A DNA stretch of 64,000 bases from Franconibacter pulveris DSM 19144 (GTDB lineage Bacteria; Pseudomonadota; Gammaproteobacteria; Enterobacterales; Enterobacteriaceae). Numbering within the stretch: the stretch's first letter is position 1; each line of letters opens with the position of its first letter. A program made the translations under genes and the position numbers. Under the pieces are notes generated by a model that was not told where the DNA came from, made no database searches, and saw only the letters and a list, made by a program, of their open reading frames with translations. Below, piece by piece: positions 8,812 to 18,225 of this stretch. Location: positions 23,044-87,043 of the forward strand of contig JHYZ01000019.1 in the NCBI GenBank assembly GCA_000621185.1, written 5' to 3'.

Positions 8812-10466
8812 TCCTGCGCTATCGCCGCATTGAACAGCGCCTGCAGCGAGGCGCGCGAGACATCGCTGTCGATGCCCACGCCCCAGCGGCTGCCGCCATC
8901 CGCGAACTCGCAGCGGATATAGGCGACCGAGCGGCTGTCGCTTCGCTCCCCCAGCGTGTGCTCGTGATAGTCTTTAATCACCAGCGGCTGTGCGGTTAAC
9001 GGCGCCAGCCCCGCAGCGGCGGCGGAGAGCAGCCCGTTGCCGTATCCCTCGATTTTCTTTTGCTCGCCGTTCACCGTAAGCGTGGCCTGAAGTTTTAAAC
9101 GGCCGTTTTGCTGGCTTTCGCTGCGGTAGTCGCGAAGGGCGAGCGGCGGCTGGGGGACCAGCCCGTAGCGCGTGCGAAAGAGCTGCCATAACGCGTTTAG
9201 CGTCATCTCGCGGCCATGGCTATCCGTTTCGCGCTGCACATGCTGGCTGAAATCCTGCTGCAGCGCGCGGGGCAATGTCAGGCCGTGGTTTTGCTCGATT
9301 ATCCAGGCGCTGCCGCTTTTACCGGACTGGCTGTTGACCCGAATAACGGCCTCGTAGCTGCACCCGATGTCCTGCGGATCGACAGGCAGATAGGGCATTT
9401 CCCAGCGGTCGCCCGCTTTGCGGGCGTCAAATCCTTTCTTGATGGCGTCCTGATGCGAGCCGGAAAAGGCGGTATACGCCAGGCTTCCCGCCCAGGGGTG
9501 ACGCGGGTGAACCGGCAGTTGGTTACAGCTTTCGACCACTTCAACCACCTTGTTCATGTCATGAAAACTCAGCCCCGGGCTGATGCCCTGGCTGTATAAA
9601 TTCATCGCCAGCGTCACCAGGCAGACGTTGCCCGTGCGCTCGCCGTTGCCAAATAAGCAGCCTTCAACGCGATCGGCGCCCGCCATCATCGCCAGCTCCG
9701 CGCAGGCCACACCGGTGCCGCGATCGTTGTGCGGGTGAACGCTGATGCACACCTCGTTGCGCCGTGAAAAATGGCGGCAGAAATGCTCAATCTGGTCGGC
9801 ATAGACGTTGGGCGTATTCACCTCGACCGTCGCGGGAAGATTGATAATCATTGGGCGCTCTGCGCAGGGTTGCCAGACATCCGCCACCGCTTCGCAAATC
9901 TCCAGCGCAAATTCGGGCTCCGTGAAGCAGAACGTTTCGGGCGAATATTCATACTGCCAGCACGTTTGCGGATATCGCTCGCACTGCTGGCGAATCAGGG
10001 TAGTGGCGTTGACAGCCAGTGCGACAATCTCCTGTTTCTCCATGCCGAAGACCAGCCGCCGGAACAGTGGCGCGGTGGCGTTATAGAGATGAAGCGTGGC
10101 GCGTTTCGCGCCGCGCAGCGCTTCAAAGGTGCGCAGGATAAGCTCGTCACGCGCCTGGGTTAAGACCTGAATAGTGACATCGTCAGGAATGCGCGCTTCC
10201 TCAATCAACTGACGGACAAAGGCGAAATCCGTCTGCGAGGCGGAAGGAAACGCCACCTCAATTTCCTTAAAGCCGCACTCCAGCAATAAGTTCCAGAACT
10301 GGAGCTTGCGCTCGCTGTCCATTGGTTCGGCCAGCGCCTGGTTGCCATCGCGTAAATCCGTGGATAACCAGCGCGGCGCGTGCGTTATTCGCTTTTCCGG
10401 CCAGGTGCGGTCGGGCAGATTCAGGGGGGGCCAGGGGCGGTATTTGTTTTCCGGTTGACTCAGCAT
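8808..10466 (-). CDS. leuA: 2-isopropylmalate synthase, type 2 (LeuA2)
   Basis: 552 residues, the length of the type-2 LeuA of actinobacteria and some enterobacteria rather than the 520-residue type 1. The enzyme condenses acetyl-CoA with 2-oxoisovalerate at the entry to leucine synthesis. It shows the active-site TDLRDGNQAL, the metal-binding HPHNDRGTG, and GNGERTGN, then a linker and the C-terminal allosteric domain (IEGYGNGLLSAAAAGL, SRSVAYIRCEF). No leuBCD genes adjoin it, so it is a stand-alone copy; a normal leu operon elsewhere would make it an isozyme. Spacing and orientation suggest control from the intergenic region shared with the symporter gene. Confidence 0.93.
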   Translation of the reverse strand: MLSQPENKYRPWPPLNLPDRTWPEKRITHAPRWLSTDLRDGNQALAEPMDSERKLQFWNLLLECGFKEIEVAFPSASQTDFAFVRQLIEEARIPDDVTIQVLTQARDELILRTFEALRGAKRATLHLYNATAPLFRRLVFGMEKQEIVALAVNATTLIRQQCERYPQTCWQYEYSPETFCFTEPEFALEICEAVADVWQPCAERPMIINLPATVEVNTPNVYADQIEHFCRHFSRRNEVCISVHPHNDRGTGVACAELAMMAGADRVEGCLFGNGERTGNVCLVTLAMNLYSQGISPGLSFHDMNKVVEVVESCNQLPVHPRHPWAGSLAYTAFSGSHQDAIKKGFDARKAGDRWEMPYLPVDPQDIGCSYEAVIRVNSQSGKSGSAWIIEQNHGLTLPRALQQDFSQHVQRETDSHGREMTLNALWQLFRTRYGLVPQPPLALRDYRSESQQNGRLKLQATLTVNGEQKKIEGYGNGLLSAAAAGLAPLTAQPLVIKDYHEHTLGERSDSRSVAYIRCEFADGGSRWGVGIDSDVSRASLQALFNAAIAQD

Positions 10467-10844
10467 GGTTATCTCCTCTTAACGTCATGCCATTTTGCTG
10501 AGTCGTCGCCAACGGCGCTGCATCGGTCTGGACAACAGGTTAATTAAACTGGACAACCGCGCAGCCGTTTTTAGGTTCTTCTTGTTAAATTAACGTTGCG
10601 TAAATGAGAAATCCTGTATGAATTTCGTCACAAAACGGAAAAGCCATCTGGCGCTGGCGGGCGGAGATTAAGCCTGTGTCATTCATCGTAAATAACTGTA
10701 AATAATAAGGTTTATTCGCCGGGCTGGTTAATTAATGCAGCCCGCGCATGGGTCGATTGATTTATTGCACTTATTAACTTCGCAACCCTGGTCCAGTCTT
10801 CAAATCAGGCGCAGCAAAAGCGTCGTAAATAAATGGAGACTCAG
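10467..10844. promoter_or_regulatory. divergent promoter region between leuA2 and the tricarboxylate symporter
   Basis: About 380 bases, more AT-rich than the genes either side, with no coding sequence. It contains the direct repeats listed next. Confidence 0.6.
10528..10557. promoter_or_regulatory. direct repeats, candidate operator
   Basis: CTGGACAAC occurs at 10528-10536 and again at 10549-10557, exactly 21 bp (two helical turns) apart, separated by an AT-rich spacer with TTAATTAA. It lies 60-90 bases upstream of the leuA2 start. Tandem half-sites at this spacing are typical of AraC-family proteins. Confidence 0.5.
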
Positions 10845-12152
10845 ATGCAAACCGCTTCCTTACCGTTAACTGCCCGGGCGCGGGCTGGTGCTATCCTGCG
10901 CGTCACCTCCGGTAATTTCCTGGAGCAATTTGATTTTTTCCTGTTCGGGTTTTATGCCACTTACATTGCGCACACCTTCTTCCCGGCAAGCAGCGAATTT
11001 GCTTCGCTGATGCTGACTTTCGCGGTGTTCGGCGCCGGGTTCCTGATGCGCCCTGTCGGCGCCGTGGTGTTAGGGGCATACATTGATAAGGTGGGCAGAC
11101 GTAAAGGGCTTATTGTCACGCTCTCCATCATGGCGGCCGGGACTTTCCTGATTGTGCTTATCCCTTCTTACGAGAGCATCGGACTCTGGGCGCCGTTGCT
11201 GGTGCTGACTGGGCGCCTGCTGCAGGGCTTTTCCGCGGGCGCGGAACTGGGCGGGGTTTCGGTTTACCTCTCGGAAATCGCCACGCCGGGGCGTAAAGGC
11301 TTCTACACCAGCTGGCAGTCCGGCAGCCAGCAGGTGGCTATCATGGTTGCCGCAGCGATGGGCTTCGCGCTCAACGCATTGCTGGCGGAAACGGCCATTC
11401 GCGAATGGGGCTGGCGCATCCCGTTTCTTTTCGGCTGCCTGATCGTACCGTTTATTTTCCTCCTTCGCCGCAAGCTGGCAGAAACGCAGGAGTTCAACGC
11501 GCGCCGCAGCCATCCCGGCATGGGGCAGGTGTTCAGAACGCTGCTCAATAACTGGCAGGTGGTTATCGCCGGCATGCTGATGGTCGCCATGACCACCACC
11601 GCGTTTTACCTGATAACCGTGTATGCGCCGACGTTTGGCAAAAAAGTGCTGATGCTCAGCGCCTCAGACAGCCTGCTGGTCACGCTGCTGGTGGCGGTCT
11701 CCAATTTCTTCTGGCTGCCGGTAGGCGGGGCGCTGTCCGACCGCTTTGGCCGCAAGCCGGTGCTGGTCGCCATGACGCTGCTGGCGCTGGCTACCGCTTA
11801 CCCGGCGCTGCGTTTGCTGGCGGGCGCGCCGGGCTTTTACATGATGCTGGGCGTGCTGCTGTGGCTCTCGTTTATTTATGGTCTGTACAACGGGGCGATG
11901 ATCCCGGCGCTCACCGAAATTATGCCGACGGAGGTGCGGGTGGCGGGTTTCTCGCTTGCCTACAGCCTGGCGACGGCGGTGTTCGGCGGGTTTACGCCGG
12001 TGATGTCTACCGCATTGATTGAGTACACGGGCGACAAAGCCTCGCCGGGGTACTGGATGAGCTTCGCCGCCGTATGCGCTTTGCTGGCGACCCTCTTTTT
12101 ATACCGTCGCAGCACGCTGCCGCTGCCCAATGCCCGTAAGACGTTCGGCTAA
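10845..12152 (+). CDS. MFS citrate/tricarboxylate:H+ symporter (CitA/TcuC type)
   Basis: 435 residues, 12 predicted helices. It is very close to plasmid-borne E. coli CitA over most of its length: [72 protein letters not shown]. Members import citrate, tricarballylate or cis/trans-aconitate with protons. I prefer the ATG at 10845, which has a GGAG box at the right distance; an ATG 12 bases earlier has none. The next gene encodes a protein resembling aconitate isomerase, which points to aconitates as substrate; that is inference. Confidence 0.9.
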   Translation: MQTASLPLTARARAGAILRVTSGNFLEQFDFFLFGFYATYIAHTFFPASSEFASLMLTFAVFGAGFLMRPVGAVVLGAYIDKVGRRKGLIVTLSIMAAGTFLIVLIPSYESIGLWAPLLVLTGRLLQGFSAGAELGGVSVYLSEIATPGRKGFYTSWQSGSQQVAIMVAAAMGFALNALLAETAIREWGWRIPFLFGCLIVPFIFLLRRKLAETQEFNARRSHPGMGQVFRTLLNNWQVVIAGMLMVAMTTTAFYLITVYAPTFGKKVLMLSASDSLLVTLLVAVSNFFWLPVGGALSDRFGRKPVLVAMTLLALATAYPALRLLAGAPGFYMMLGVLLWLSFIYGLYNGAMIPALTEIMPTEVRVAGFSLAYSLATAVFGGFTPVMSTALIEYTGDKASPGYWMSFAAVCALLATLFLYRRSTLPLPNARKTFG

Positions 12153-12163
12153 GGAGAGAAACC

Positions 12164-12967
12164 GTGAAAATCTACTGGCGCGCTACGGCGTTCATTGTTG
12201 CCCTGGCGAGCAGCCCGGCGCTTCAGGCTAAAGCGTTAACCGTCATGATCTCGGGCGGCTTTAAGGCGGCATGGGAAACCCTCGCCCCGCGTTTTGCAGC
12301 GCGGGAAGGGGTTCACCTTCACACGGTTGCAGGCCCGTCCATGGGCGATACGCCACAGGCCATTCCGCAAAGGCTGGCGCGGGGTGAAAAGGCCGATGTG
12401 GTTATCATGGTGGGAAGCGCGCTGGAAAAACTCGCCGCGCAGGGCCAGACCCTGCCTGGCTCGCGGGTAGAACTGGCGGACTCGCTTGTCGGCGCGGTGA
12501 TAAAGCAGGGCGCGACGCCGGTGAGCATTAAAACCGAGGATGAACTCCGCGCCGCTTTGCGCAACGCCCGCTCGATAGCCTACTCCGACAGCGCCAGCGG
12601 CAGGTATGTCAGCGAGCAGCTGTTCCGGCGGCTTGGCATTGCAGAAGAGGTGAAAGAGAAAGCGCACCGGGTTGACAGGATCCCGGTGGCCTCGGTGGTG
12701 GCGAAAGGCGAATATGCGCTGGGTTTCCAGCAGGTGAGCGAGCTGCTGCCGGTGCCGGGCGTGACCTTCATTGGCGAACTGCCGGAAAAGGTGCAATACA
12801 CCACGCGGTTTGCCGGTGCGGTGACCGCCACCTCGGCAAACCGCCATGAGGCGGCGGATTTGCTGCGCTATTTGTCCTCGCCGGAGGTGCAAAACGTCGT
12901 TCAGTCAACCGGCCTTCGCTCTGTGAAGGCGAAGCACGCCGTCAAAGCGAGCGATACCGTTCAATAA
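12164..12967 (+). CDS. periplasmic ModA-like protein, candidate aconitate isomerase
   Basis: 267 residues starting at a GTG behind an AAGGAGAG box, 11 bases after the symporter gene, so they form an operon. An N-terminal signal peptide is clear (hydrophobic AFIVALASSPALQA, cleavage near LQA-KA). The mature part is a type-2 periplasmic binding fold: LTVMISGGF, AGPSMGDTPQAIPQRLARGE, ADVVIMVGSAL, SIAYSDSASGRYVSEQLF and GFQQVSELLPVPGV. No ABC permease or ATPase is near. Homologues of this type include the periplasmic aconitate isomerase of Pseudomonas, which converts trans- to cis-aconitate, fitting the neighbouring tricarboxylate symporter. An ordinary binding protein remains possible. Confidence 0.75.
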   Translation: MKIYWRATAFIVALASSPALQAKALTVMISGGFKAAWETLAPRFAAREGVHLHTVAGPSMGDTPQAIPQRLARGEKADVVIMVGSALEKLAAQGQTLPGSRVELADSLVGAVIKQGATPVSIKTEDELRAALRNARSIAYSDSASGRYVSEQLFRRLGIAEEVKEKAHRVDRIPVASVVAKGEYALGFQQVSELLPVPGVTFIGELPEKVQYTTRFAGAVTATSANRHEAADLLRYLSSPEVQNVVQSTGLRSVKAKHAVKASDTVQ

Positions 12968-13841
12968 GGGTGTTTTCCAGCTCCTGCGCCACATGGGAAA
13001 GCATGCGCCCGCTTCTTCTCAGCAGGCCGACCGTTCGCGTGACGACCGGCCCGGTGAGCGCGACTTTTGTCAGCGCGGAATGCGCGGACAGCGGCATCGA
13101 CATCGCGGGCACGGCGGCGATGCCAAGCCCGGCTTCCACCATGCCGAGCATGGTGGTCACGTGGCGCGTCTCACAGATGCTGGGCCGTTCGGGCGCAATC
13201 TCCGCCAGCGCCTGGTCGAGCAGGGTGCGGTTCCCCGACGTTTTATCCAGCCCAACCCAGTCGTGCCGGTAAAATTCTTGCCAGGTGATGCTTTTTTTAC
13301 CGGCAATAGCGTGTTCAGGCCGACAGGCCGCCACGTACTCATCGTTGAGCAACGGCAGAAATTCGATATCGGGCTGCGTGCTGCCGGAAAAGCTGATGCC
13401 GAAATCCGCCTGGCCGCTCATGACCGAGTCGTAGACGTTACCCGCGCTGCTGTCGATAAGCTTGATGCGCACGCGGGGGTATCTGGCCTGAAAGCTGCGG
13501 ATGACGTTCGGCATAAAGTAGTAAGCGGCAGAGGGGACGCAGGCGACGGTAATCAGCCCGGTGCGGGCTAAGCTGACTTCGCTGAGATCCGCCATCACCG
13601 CTTCAAAATCCGCCAGTAACTGGCCCGAGCGCTCGGCGAAAGCCTGCCCCTTGAGCGTGAGCGTCACCCGCCGGGTTGTCCTTTCAAACAGCTTTAATCC
13701 CAGCGCGCTTTCGAGCTTATCAATGCGGCGGCTGAGCGCCGGTTGCGAAAGACAGATAGACTCCGCCGCCAGCCGAAAGTTGCCGTACTCCACCAGGGCC
13801 CGAAACGCGTAAAGGTCATTGAGGTCAAAATTCACGGGCAT
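12942..13841 (-). CDS. LysR-family transcriptional regulator
   Basis: 299 residues: a winged helix-turn-helix (FRLAAESICLSQPALSRRIDKLE, residues 20-45) and a LysR co-inducer domain (GLITVACVPSAAYYFMPNVI, then MLGMVEAGLGIAAVP). The 3' end overlaps the convergent aconitate-isomerase-like gene by 26 bases. It reads away from the enolase-family operon, the usual LysR arrangement for a divergent target, but it could equally serve the tricarboxylate pair, as TcuR does for tcuABC in Salmonella. The start has an AGGACGAG box upstream. Confidence 0.9.
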   Translation of the reverse strand: MPVNFDLNDLYAFRALVEYGNFRLAAESICLSQPALSRRIDKLESALGLKLFERTTRRVTLTLKGQAFAERSGQLLADFEAVMADLSEVSLARTGLITVACVPSAAYYFMPNVIRSFQARYPRVRIKLIDSSAGNVYDSVMSGQADFGISFSGSTQPDIEFLPLLNDEYVAACRPEHAIAGKKSITWQEFYRHDWVGLDKTSGNRTLLDQALAEIAPERPSICETRHVTTMLGMVEAGLGIAAVPAMSMPLSAHSALTKVALTGPVVTRTVGLLRRSGRMLSHVAQELENTLIERYRSL

Positions 13842-14147
13842 AGCGGTATCTCGTCCTTTTACTGCGAAAATTCAACGTAGCGTTCCTTTGCCCGGCCTCC
13901 TCTGCGCAAGCAGGGCACCGCCTGTTATAGCAGAACAGGCGGGTAAAAGGGGGATGCGATTAACTTAAATGAAACATAAAAGCAACAAATGCCATGCACC
14001 GTTCCCGCGCTTGAGAAAAAAACGGTGCCGAAGCCGCCAGCAGAAAGCGCCAGAGGGGATAGAGACCTGAGCTTCCGCCTGATGTGACGGCGCGCTAATT
14101 TCCCGCTCCCGGCCTGGTCTGACCCATCTCACACTTTGCACTTCTTT

Positions 14148-14163
14148 TGTGAAAACCATCACT
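14148..14163. promoter_or_regulatory. CRP-like site
   Basis: TGTGA-AAACCA-TCACT matches the CRP consensus TGTGA-N6-TCACA at 9 of 10 core positions. It lies about 190 bases before the dehydratase start codon, consistent with catabolite control of this operon. Confidence 0.6.
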
Positions 14164-14182
14164 TAACTTCGTGCTGTCGCCC

Positions 14183-14233
14183 AAAAAATCACCGTCTGTT
14201 AGTGAACATTTTCCGAGGACATGGTGATTTTTT
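14183..14233. repeat. inverted repeat in the leader of the enolase-family operon
   Basis: AAAAAATCACCGT (14183-14195) is mirrored by ATGGTGATTTTTT (14221-14233) across a 25-base loop, with one mismatch. The second arm ends in a T-run, so on the + strand it could act as a transcription attenuator; as DNA it could be an operator. Confidence 0.5.
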
Positions 14234-14351
14234 GTGCCTAGATTGAGCATTGAAACGGCTTTTTAATTACGTAAAACCTGCTTGCCGATTTCGGTAATCC
14301 GCAGGGCTGATAAACAGAACATGAATTACCCTGCCTTTTTAAGGACCGACC

Positions 14352-15506
14352 ATGAAAATTGAATCTGTAAACGTTACCCTCTTCCAGTACCTCTCGCGCC
14401 GGGTTTCTGACAGCGCCGGGCATTCGCACCCGGGCCCGGAGAGTATGGCGAAAATGGCCATGCTGACGATTACCGCCGACGATGGCACGCAGGGGTTTTC
14501 TTTTGCGCCGCCGGAAGTGGTGCGCCCCTTTGTCGTCAATACTTTTTTGCGCAAGGTCATGGTCGGTCAGGAGGCGTTTAACCGCGAACGCATCTGGCAG
14601 GCTCTCGCGCACTGGCAGCGGGGCAGCGCGCACCAGCTCACTGAACGCGCGCTCTCGTTTGTGGAACAGGCGCTGTGGGATTTAATCGGCCGCAAGCTCA
14701 ACATGCCGGTTTATAAATTGCTCGGCGGCTTTCGCGATAAAGTGCCCGCCTATGGCAGCACCATGTGTGGGGACGACCTCGCAGGCGGCCTTTCCACCCC
14801 GGATGAGTATGCCGCTTTCGCCGAAAAGCTGGTGGCGCGCGGCTATAAGGCCATCAAGCTGCATACCTGGATGCCGCCCGTCTCTTTCGCCCCTGACCCG
14901 AAAATGGACGTTAAAGCCTGCGCCGCCGTGCGCGAAGCGGTGGGACCGGATATTGACCTGATGATTGACGGTTATCACTGGTACAGCCGCACCGAGGCGC
15001 TCTGGATAGGCAAGGCGCTGGAAAAGCTCAACTTCGCCTGGTTTGAAGAGCCGATGGAGGAGGAGAGCATGGATTCCTACCGCTGGCTGGCGGAAAACCT
15101 GTCTATTCCCGTCATCGGGCCGGAAAGCCTCGGCGGCAAACACCACAGCCGGGCGGACTGGGTGAAAGCAGGGGCGTGCGACATTCTTCGCGCAGGCGCC
15201 AACGGCGTAGGCGGCATCTCGCCCACCCTGAAAGTGGCGAGCCTTGCGGAATCGTTCGGCATGGATTGTGAAGTGCATGGCAACGGCGCGGCGAGCCTCG
15301 CGGTCATCGGCGCTATTCGCAACTGCCGCTGGTACGAGCGCGGGCTGCTGCATCCTTTCCTGGATTACGACGAGCCGGCGCCTTACCTCAACACGCTGGT
15401 CGACCCGATGGACGATGAAGGCTTTGTTCACCTGCCGCAGCGCCCCGGGCTCGGTGAAGACATTAACTTCGCCTATATCGAAGCGAACACCCTCAGCCAC
15501 GACTGA
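14352..15506 (+). CDS. enolase-superfamily (mandelate racemase-type) acid-sugar dehydratase
   Basis: 384 residues. It has an N-terminal capping domain and a TIM barrel with metal ligands in MIDGYHW, WFEEPMEEE and IGPESLGG. The position of the catalytic Lys-x-Lys reads K-L-H (GYKAIKLHTW), so the second base is altered. The C-terminal histidine (CEVHGNGAASL) is present. Such proteins dehydrate sugar acids, and this type is often annotated only as a mandelate racemase/muconate lactonizing family protein; the substrate cannot be read here. It heads an operon with an ABC importer, so that system probably brings in the substrate or a conjugate of it. Confidence 0.88.
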   Translation: MKIESVNVTLFQYLSRRVSDSAGHSHPGPESMAKMAMLTITADDGTQGFSFAPPEVVRPFVVNTFLRKVMVGQEAFNRERIWQALAHWQRGSAHQLTERALSFVEQALWDLIGRKLNMPVYKLLGGFRDKVPAYGSTMCGDDLAGGLSTPDEYAAFAEKLVARGYKAIKLHTWMPPVSFAPDPKMDVKACAAVREAVGPDIDLMIDGYHWYSRTEALWIGKALEKLNFAWFEEPMEEESMDSYRWLAENLSIPVIGPESLGGKHHSRADWVKAGACDILRAGANGVGGISPTLKVASLAESFGMDCEVHGNGAASLAVIGAIRNCRWYERGLLHPFLDYDEPAPYLNTLVDPMDDEGFVHLPQRPGLGEDINFAYIEANTLSHD

Positions 15507-15568
15507 CGAATAACAAAATCATGCCAGGCGTCTGCCCGGCAACCCTTACCCTACAAAACGGTATACCT

Positions 15569-17191
15569 ATGAACAGAACTTCCTCGCTGGGGGCGTGCCT
15601 GCTCGCGCTCGCCATGATGATGGGGAGTGGTGCGGCGATAGCGAAAACGCCGCCCGATCAGCTCATCATCGGTATGAACATGAACAACCTGCTGACGCTC
15701 GACCCGGCGGCCATGACCGGCAACGAAGTGGTGGGCATCGTGGTGAATCTTTACGATTCGCTGGTAGAGCTGGACCCGACGCAGCTCACTCACGTTAAAC
15801 CCGCGCTGGCGCACGCCTGGGAAGTCAGCCCGGACGGGCAAACCCTCACGTTTCATCTGCGTGATGACGTGAGGTTTCACTCCGGCAACCCGCTCACAGC
15901 GCAGGATGTGGTCTGGTCGATGCGCCGCATTCTCCACCTCAACCTCGCACAGGCGTCGGTGTGGAAATCCTACGGCTTCAGCAAAAAGAATATCGACCAG
16001 CAGGTCAGCGCCCCTGACGCGCATACGTTTCAGATTGTCTTACCGAAGGCCAACGATCCGCAGCTCATCCTCTATTCGCTGGCGGCGCTCGGCAATCTGG
16101 GGGTGCTGGACAGCAAAACGGTCTCCCGGCATGCGGTGAACGATGATTGGGGCAACCGCTGGCTGACCACTAATGAAGCGGGTTCCGGACCGTTTATTCT
16201 GGAGAGCTGGCAGGCGAAAGATGTGCTGCGCATGAAGCGCAACCCCGGTTACTGGCGTGAGGAAGCGAAAATGAGCCGCGTAGTGCTGCGCCATTTCCAG
16301 GAGTCACAGACCCTGCGGCTGATGATTGAGAAAGGGGATCTGGATATCGCCAGCAACATGGCGGTTTCTGACATCAACGCCCTGCGCAATGACCCGGGCT
16401 TAACGGTGGACGCGGTGCAGCGCGGCACTGTCTATTACGTGGCGATGAGCATGAAAGAGCCGCACTTCAGCAATCCCAAAGTGCGCGAGGCGGTGCGCTA
16501 TCTCATTGACTATCAGGGGATCAACAACGCGCTGATGCCGGGCTATGGCGTGCTGCACCAGCGGCCGATAAAAAGCGGCATGCCCTCCACGCTGCCGGAC
16601 CCGGGCTACCGGCTCGATATTGCCCGGGCGAAAAAACTGCTGGCGGAGGCGGGCTACCCGGACGGGTTTGATACCACGCTTCGCGTGCTGGCGGACCAGC
16701 CCTTTCTCAATATCGCCATTGCGGTGCAGTCCACGCTGATGCAGGGCGGCATCAACGCCAAAATCATCACCGGCACCGGCAACCAGATTTACGGCGCGAT
16801 GCGCGAGCGTAAATTCGACATGCTGGTGGGACGCGGCGGCAGCGGCATGGAGCCGCATCCGCACTCAAGCTTACGCGCGCTGGTTTACAACCCCGATAAC
16901 AGCGACGCCGCGCGGCTCACCAACTTTCAGGGCTGGCGCACCGGCTTTTACGACAAACAGCTCAACGAGATGATCGACCGCGCGCTGCTTGAACGCGACC
17001 CGCAAAAGCAGGTGGCTGGTTATCAGGCTATCCAGACCCGCTACGATAAGCTTATCCCCGCGCTTATCCCGCTTTCGCAAATGGTGGATTCAGCGGTGGT
17101 GCGCAACGAGGTGAAGCACTACCAGCCGCATCCCTCCGCCACCACGTTTCTGCGTGAAGTGGATAAAACCAACGCAGGAGAGAAACCATGA
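15569..17191 (+). CDS. ABC transporter periplasmic binding protein, DppA/OppA type
   Basis: 540 residues with a signal peptide (LLALAMMMGSGAAIA-KT). The mature protein is a family-5 solute-binding protein: LDPAAMTGNEVVGIVVNLYDSLVE, LAHAWEVSPDGQTLTFHLRDDVRFHSG and SAPDAHTFQIVLP are the diagnostic stretches. These bind peptides, but many members bind opines, glycosides or sugar-acid conjugates. The in-frame ORF extends 16 codons upstream, but the ATG at 15569 starts the signal peptide. Its end overlaps the next gene by ATGA. Confidence 0.92.
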   Translation: MNRTSSLGACLLALAMMMGSGAAIAKTPPDQLIIGMNMNNLLTLDPAAMTGNEVVGIVVNLYDSLVELDPTQLTHVKPALAHAWEVSPDGQTLTFHLRDDVRFHSGNPLTAQDVVWSMRRILHLNLAQASVWKSYGFSKKNIDQQVSAPDAHTFQIVLPKANDPQLILYSLAALGNLGVLDSKTVSRHAVNDDWGNRWLTTNEAGSGPFILESWQAKDVLRMKRNPGYWREEAKMSRVVLRHFQESQTLRLMIEKGDLDIASNMAVSDINALRNDPGLTVDAVQRGTVYYVAMSMKEPHFSNPKVREAVRYLIDYQGINNALMPGYGVLHQRPIKSGMPSTLPDPGYRLDIARAKKLLAEAGYPDGFDTTLRVLADQPFLNIAIAVQSTLMQGGINAKIITGTGNQIYGAMRERKFDMLVGRGGSGMEPHPHSSLRALVYNPDNSDAARLTNFQGWRTGFYDKQLNEMIDRALLERDPQKQVAGYQAIQTRYDKLIPALIPLSQMVDSAVVRNEVKHYQPHPSATTFLREVDKTNAGEKP

Positions 17192-18225
17192 CCGTCGCAC
17201 TTCTCGCCCCTGGCACGCGCGCCAGGCGTTTCTCAGGCCGCATTATGCAGGTAATGGTGACGCTCTTCGGCCTGCTGCTGTTAACGTTTTTTATCGGCCG
17301 GGTGATGCCCATCGACCCGGTGCTGGCGATTGTCGGGCCGGATGCCGACCAGAGCACCTATCAGCAGGTTTACCACCAGTTGGGGTTTGATAAATCGCTG
17401 GCGACGCAGTTTGGCATTTACCTCACGAACCTGCTGCACGGCGATTTGGGCAACGCGCTGCTGACCGGTAAACCGGTGGCGCAGGACATTATCCGCGTCT
17501 TCCCGGCAACGCTTGAGCTTGCGACCATGGCCATTATCGTCGGCGCAGGGCTGGGCATCCCGTTGGGGGTGCTGGCCGCCGCGAGGCGCAACAGCGTGAC
17601 GGATTATGTGGTGCGCATTATCAGCCTCGCCGGGTACTCCACGCCGATTTTCTGGGTGGGGATGATGGGGCTGCTGGTGTTTTACGCCTGGCTGAGCTGG
17701 GTGGGCGGCGCTGGCAGGCTCGATCTCGGTCTCGACGGCATCGTGCCGCGGCGCACGGGGCTGATAACCGTCGATGCGCTGCTGGCCGGCAATGCCGCCG
17801 TTTTCTGGAACGCCATCAACCACCTGATATTGCCCGCCGCACTGCTGGGCTTCCATTCGCTGGCTTACATTAGCCGGATGACGCGCAGTTTTATGCTGGC
17901 GCAGCTCTCCCAGGAGTTCATCATCACCGCACGGGTAAAGGGGCTGACGGAACGGCAGGTTATCTGGAACCACGCCTTTCGCAATATCCTCGTTCAGCTT
18001 TTAACCGTGGTGGCGCTGGCTTATGGCTCGCTGCTGGAAGGGGCCGTGCTGATTGAAACGGTCTTCTCCTGGCCGGGTTTCGGCTCCTACCTCACCAGCA
18101 GCCTGCTGCTCGGCGACATGAACGCCGTGATGGGCTGCGTGCTGGTGGTGGGCGTCATTTTCGTGATGCTGAACCTGCTCTCCGACATGCTCTATCAACT
18201 CTTTGACCCGAGGACCAAATCATGA
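17188..18225 (+). CDS. ABC transporter permease, DppB type
   Basis: 345 residues, six predicted inner-membrane helices, with the family start (MVTLFGLLLLTFFIGRVMPIDP) and the EAA loop around ISRMTRSFMLAQLSQEFIITARVKGL. It ends LSDMLYQLFDPR, the usual DppB/OppB ending. ATGA overlaps link it to the genes before and after, implying translational coupling. It pairs with the next permease to form the channel. Confidence 0.92.
   Translation: MTVALLAPGTRARRFSGRIMQVMVTLFGLLLLTFFIGRVMPIDPVLAIVGPDADQSTYQQVYHQLGFDKSLATQFGIYLTNLLHGDLGNALLTGKPVAQDIIRVFPATLELATMAIIVGAGLGIPLGVLAAARRNSVTDYVVRIISLAGYSTPIFWVGMMGLLVFYAWLSWVGGAGRLDLGLDGIVPRRTGLITVDALLAGNAAVFWNAINHLILPAALLGFHSLAYISRMTRSFMLAQLSQEFIITARVKGLTERQVIWNHAFRNILVQLLTVVALAYGSLLEGAVLIETVFSWPGFGSYLTSSLLLGDMNAVMGCVLVVGVIFVMLNLLSDMLYQLFDPRTKS

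Larger units (their letters stand above)
13842..14351. promoter_or_regulatory. divergent regulatory region between LysR gene and enolase-family operon
   Basis: About 510 non-coding bases. It contains the CRP-like site and the inverted repeat listed separately, both upstream of the acid-sugar dehydratase gene. Confidence 0.6.
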
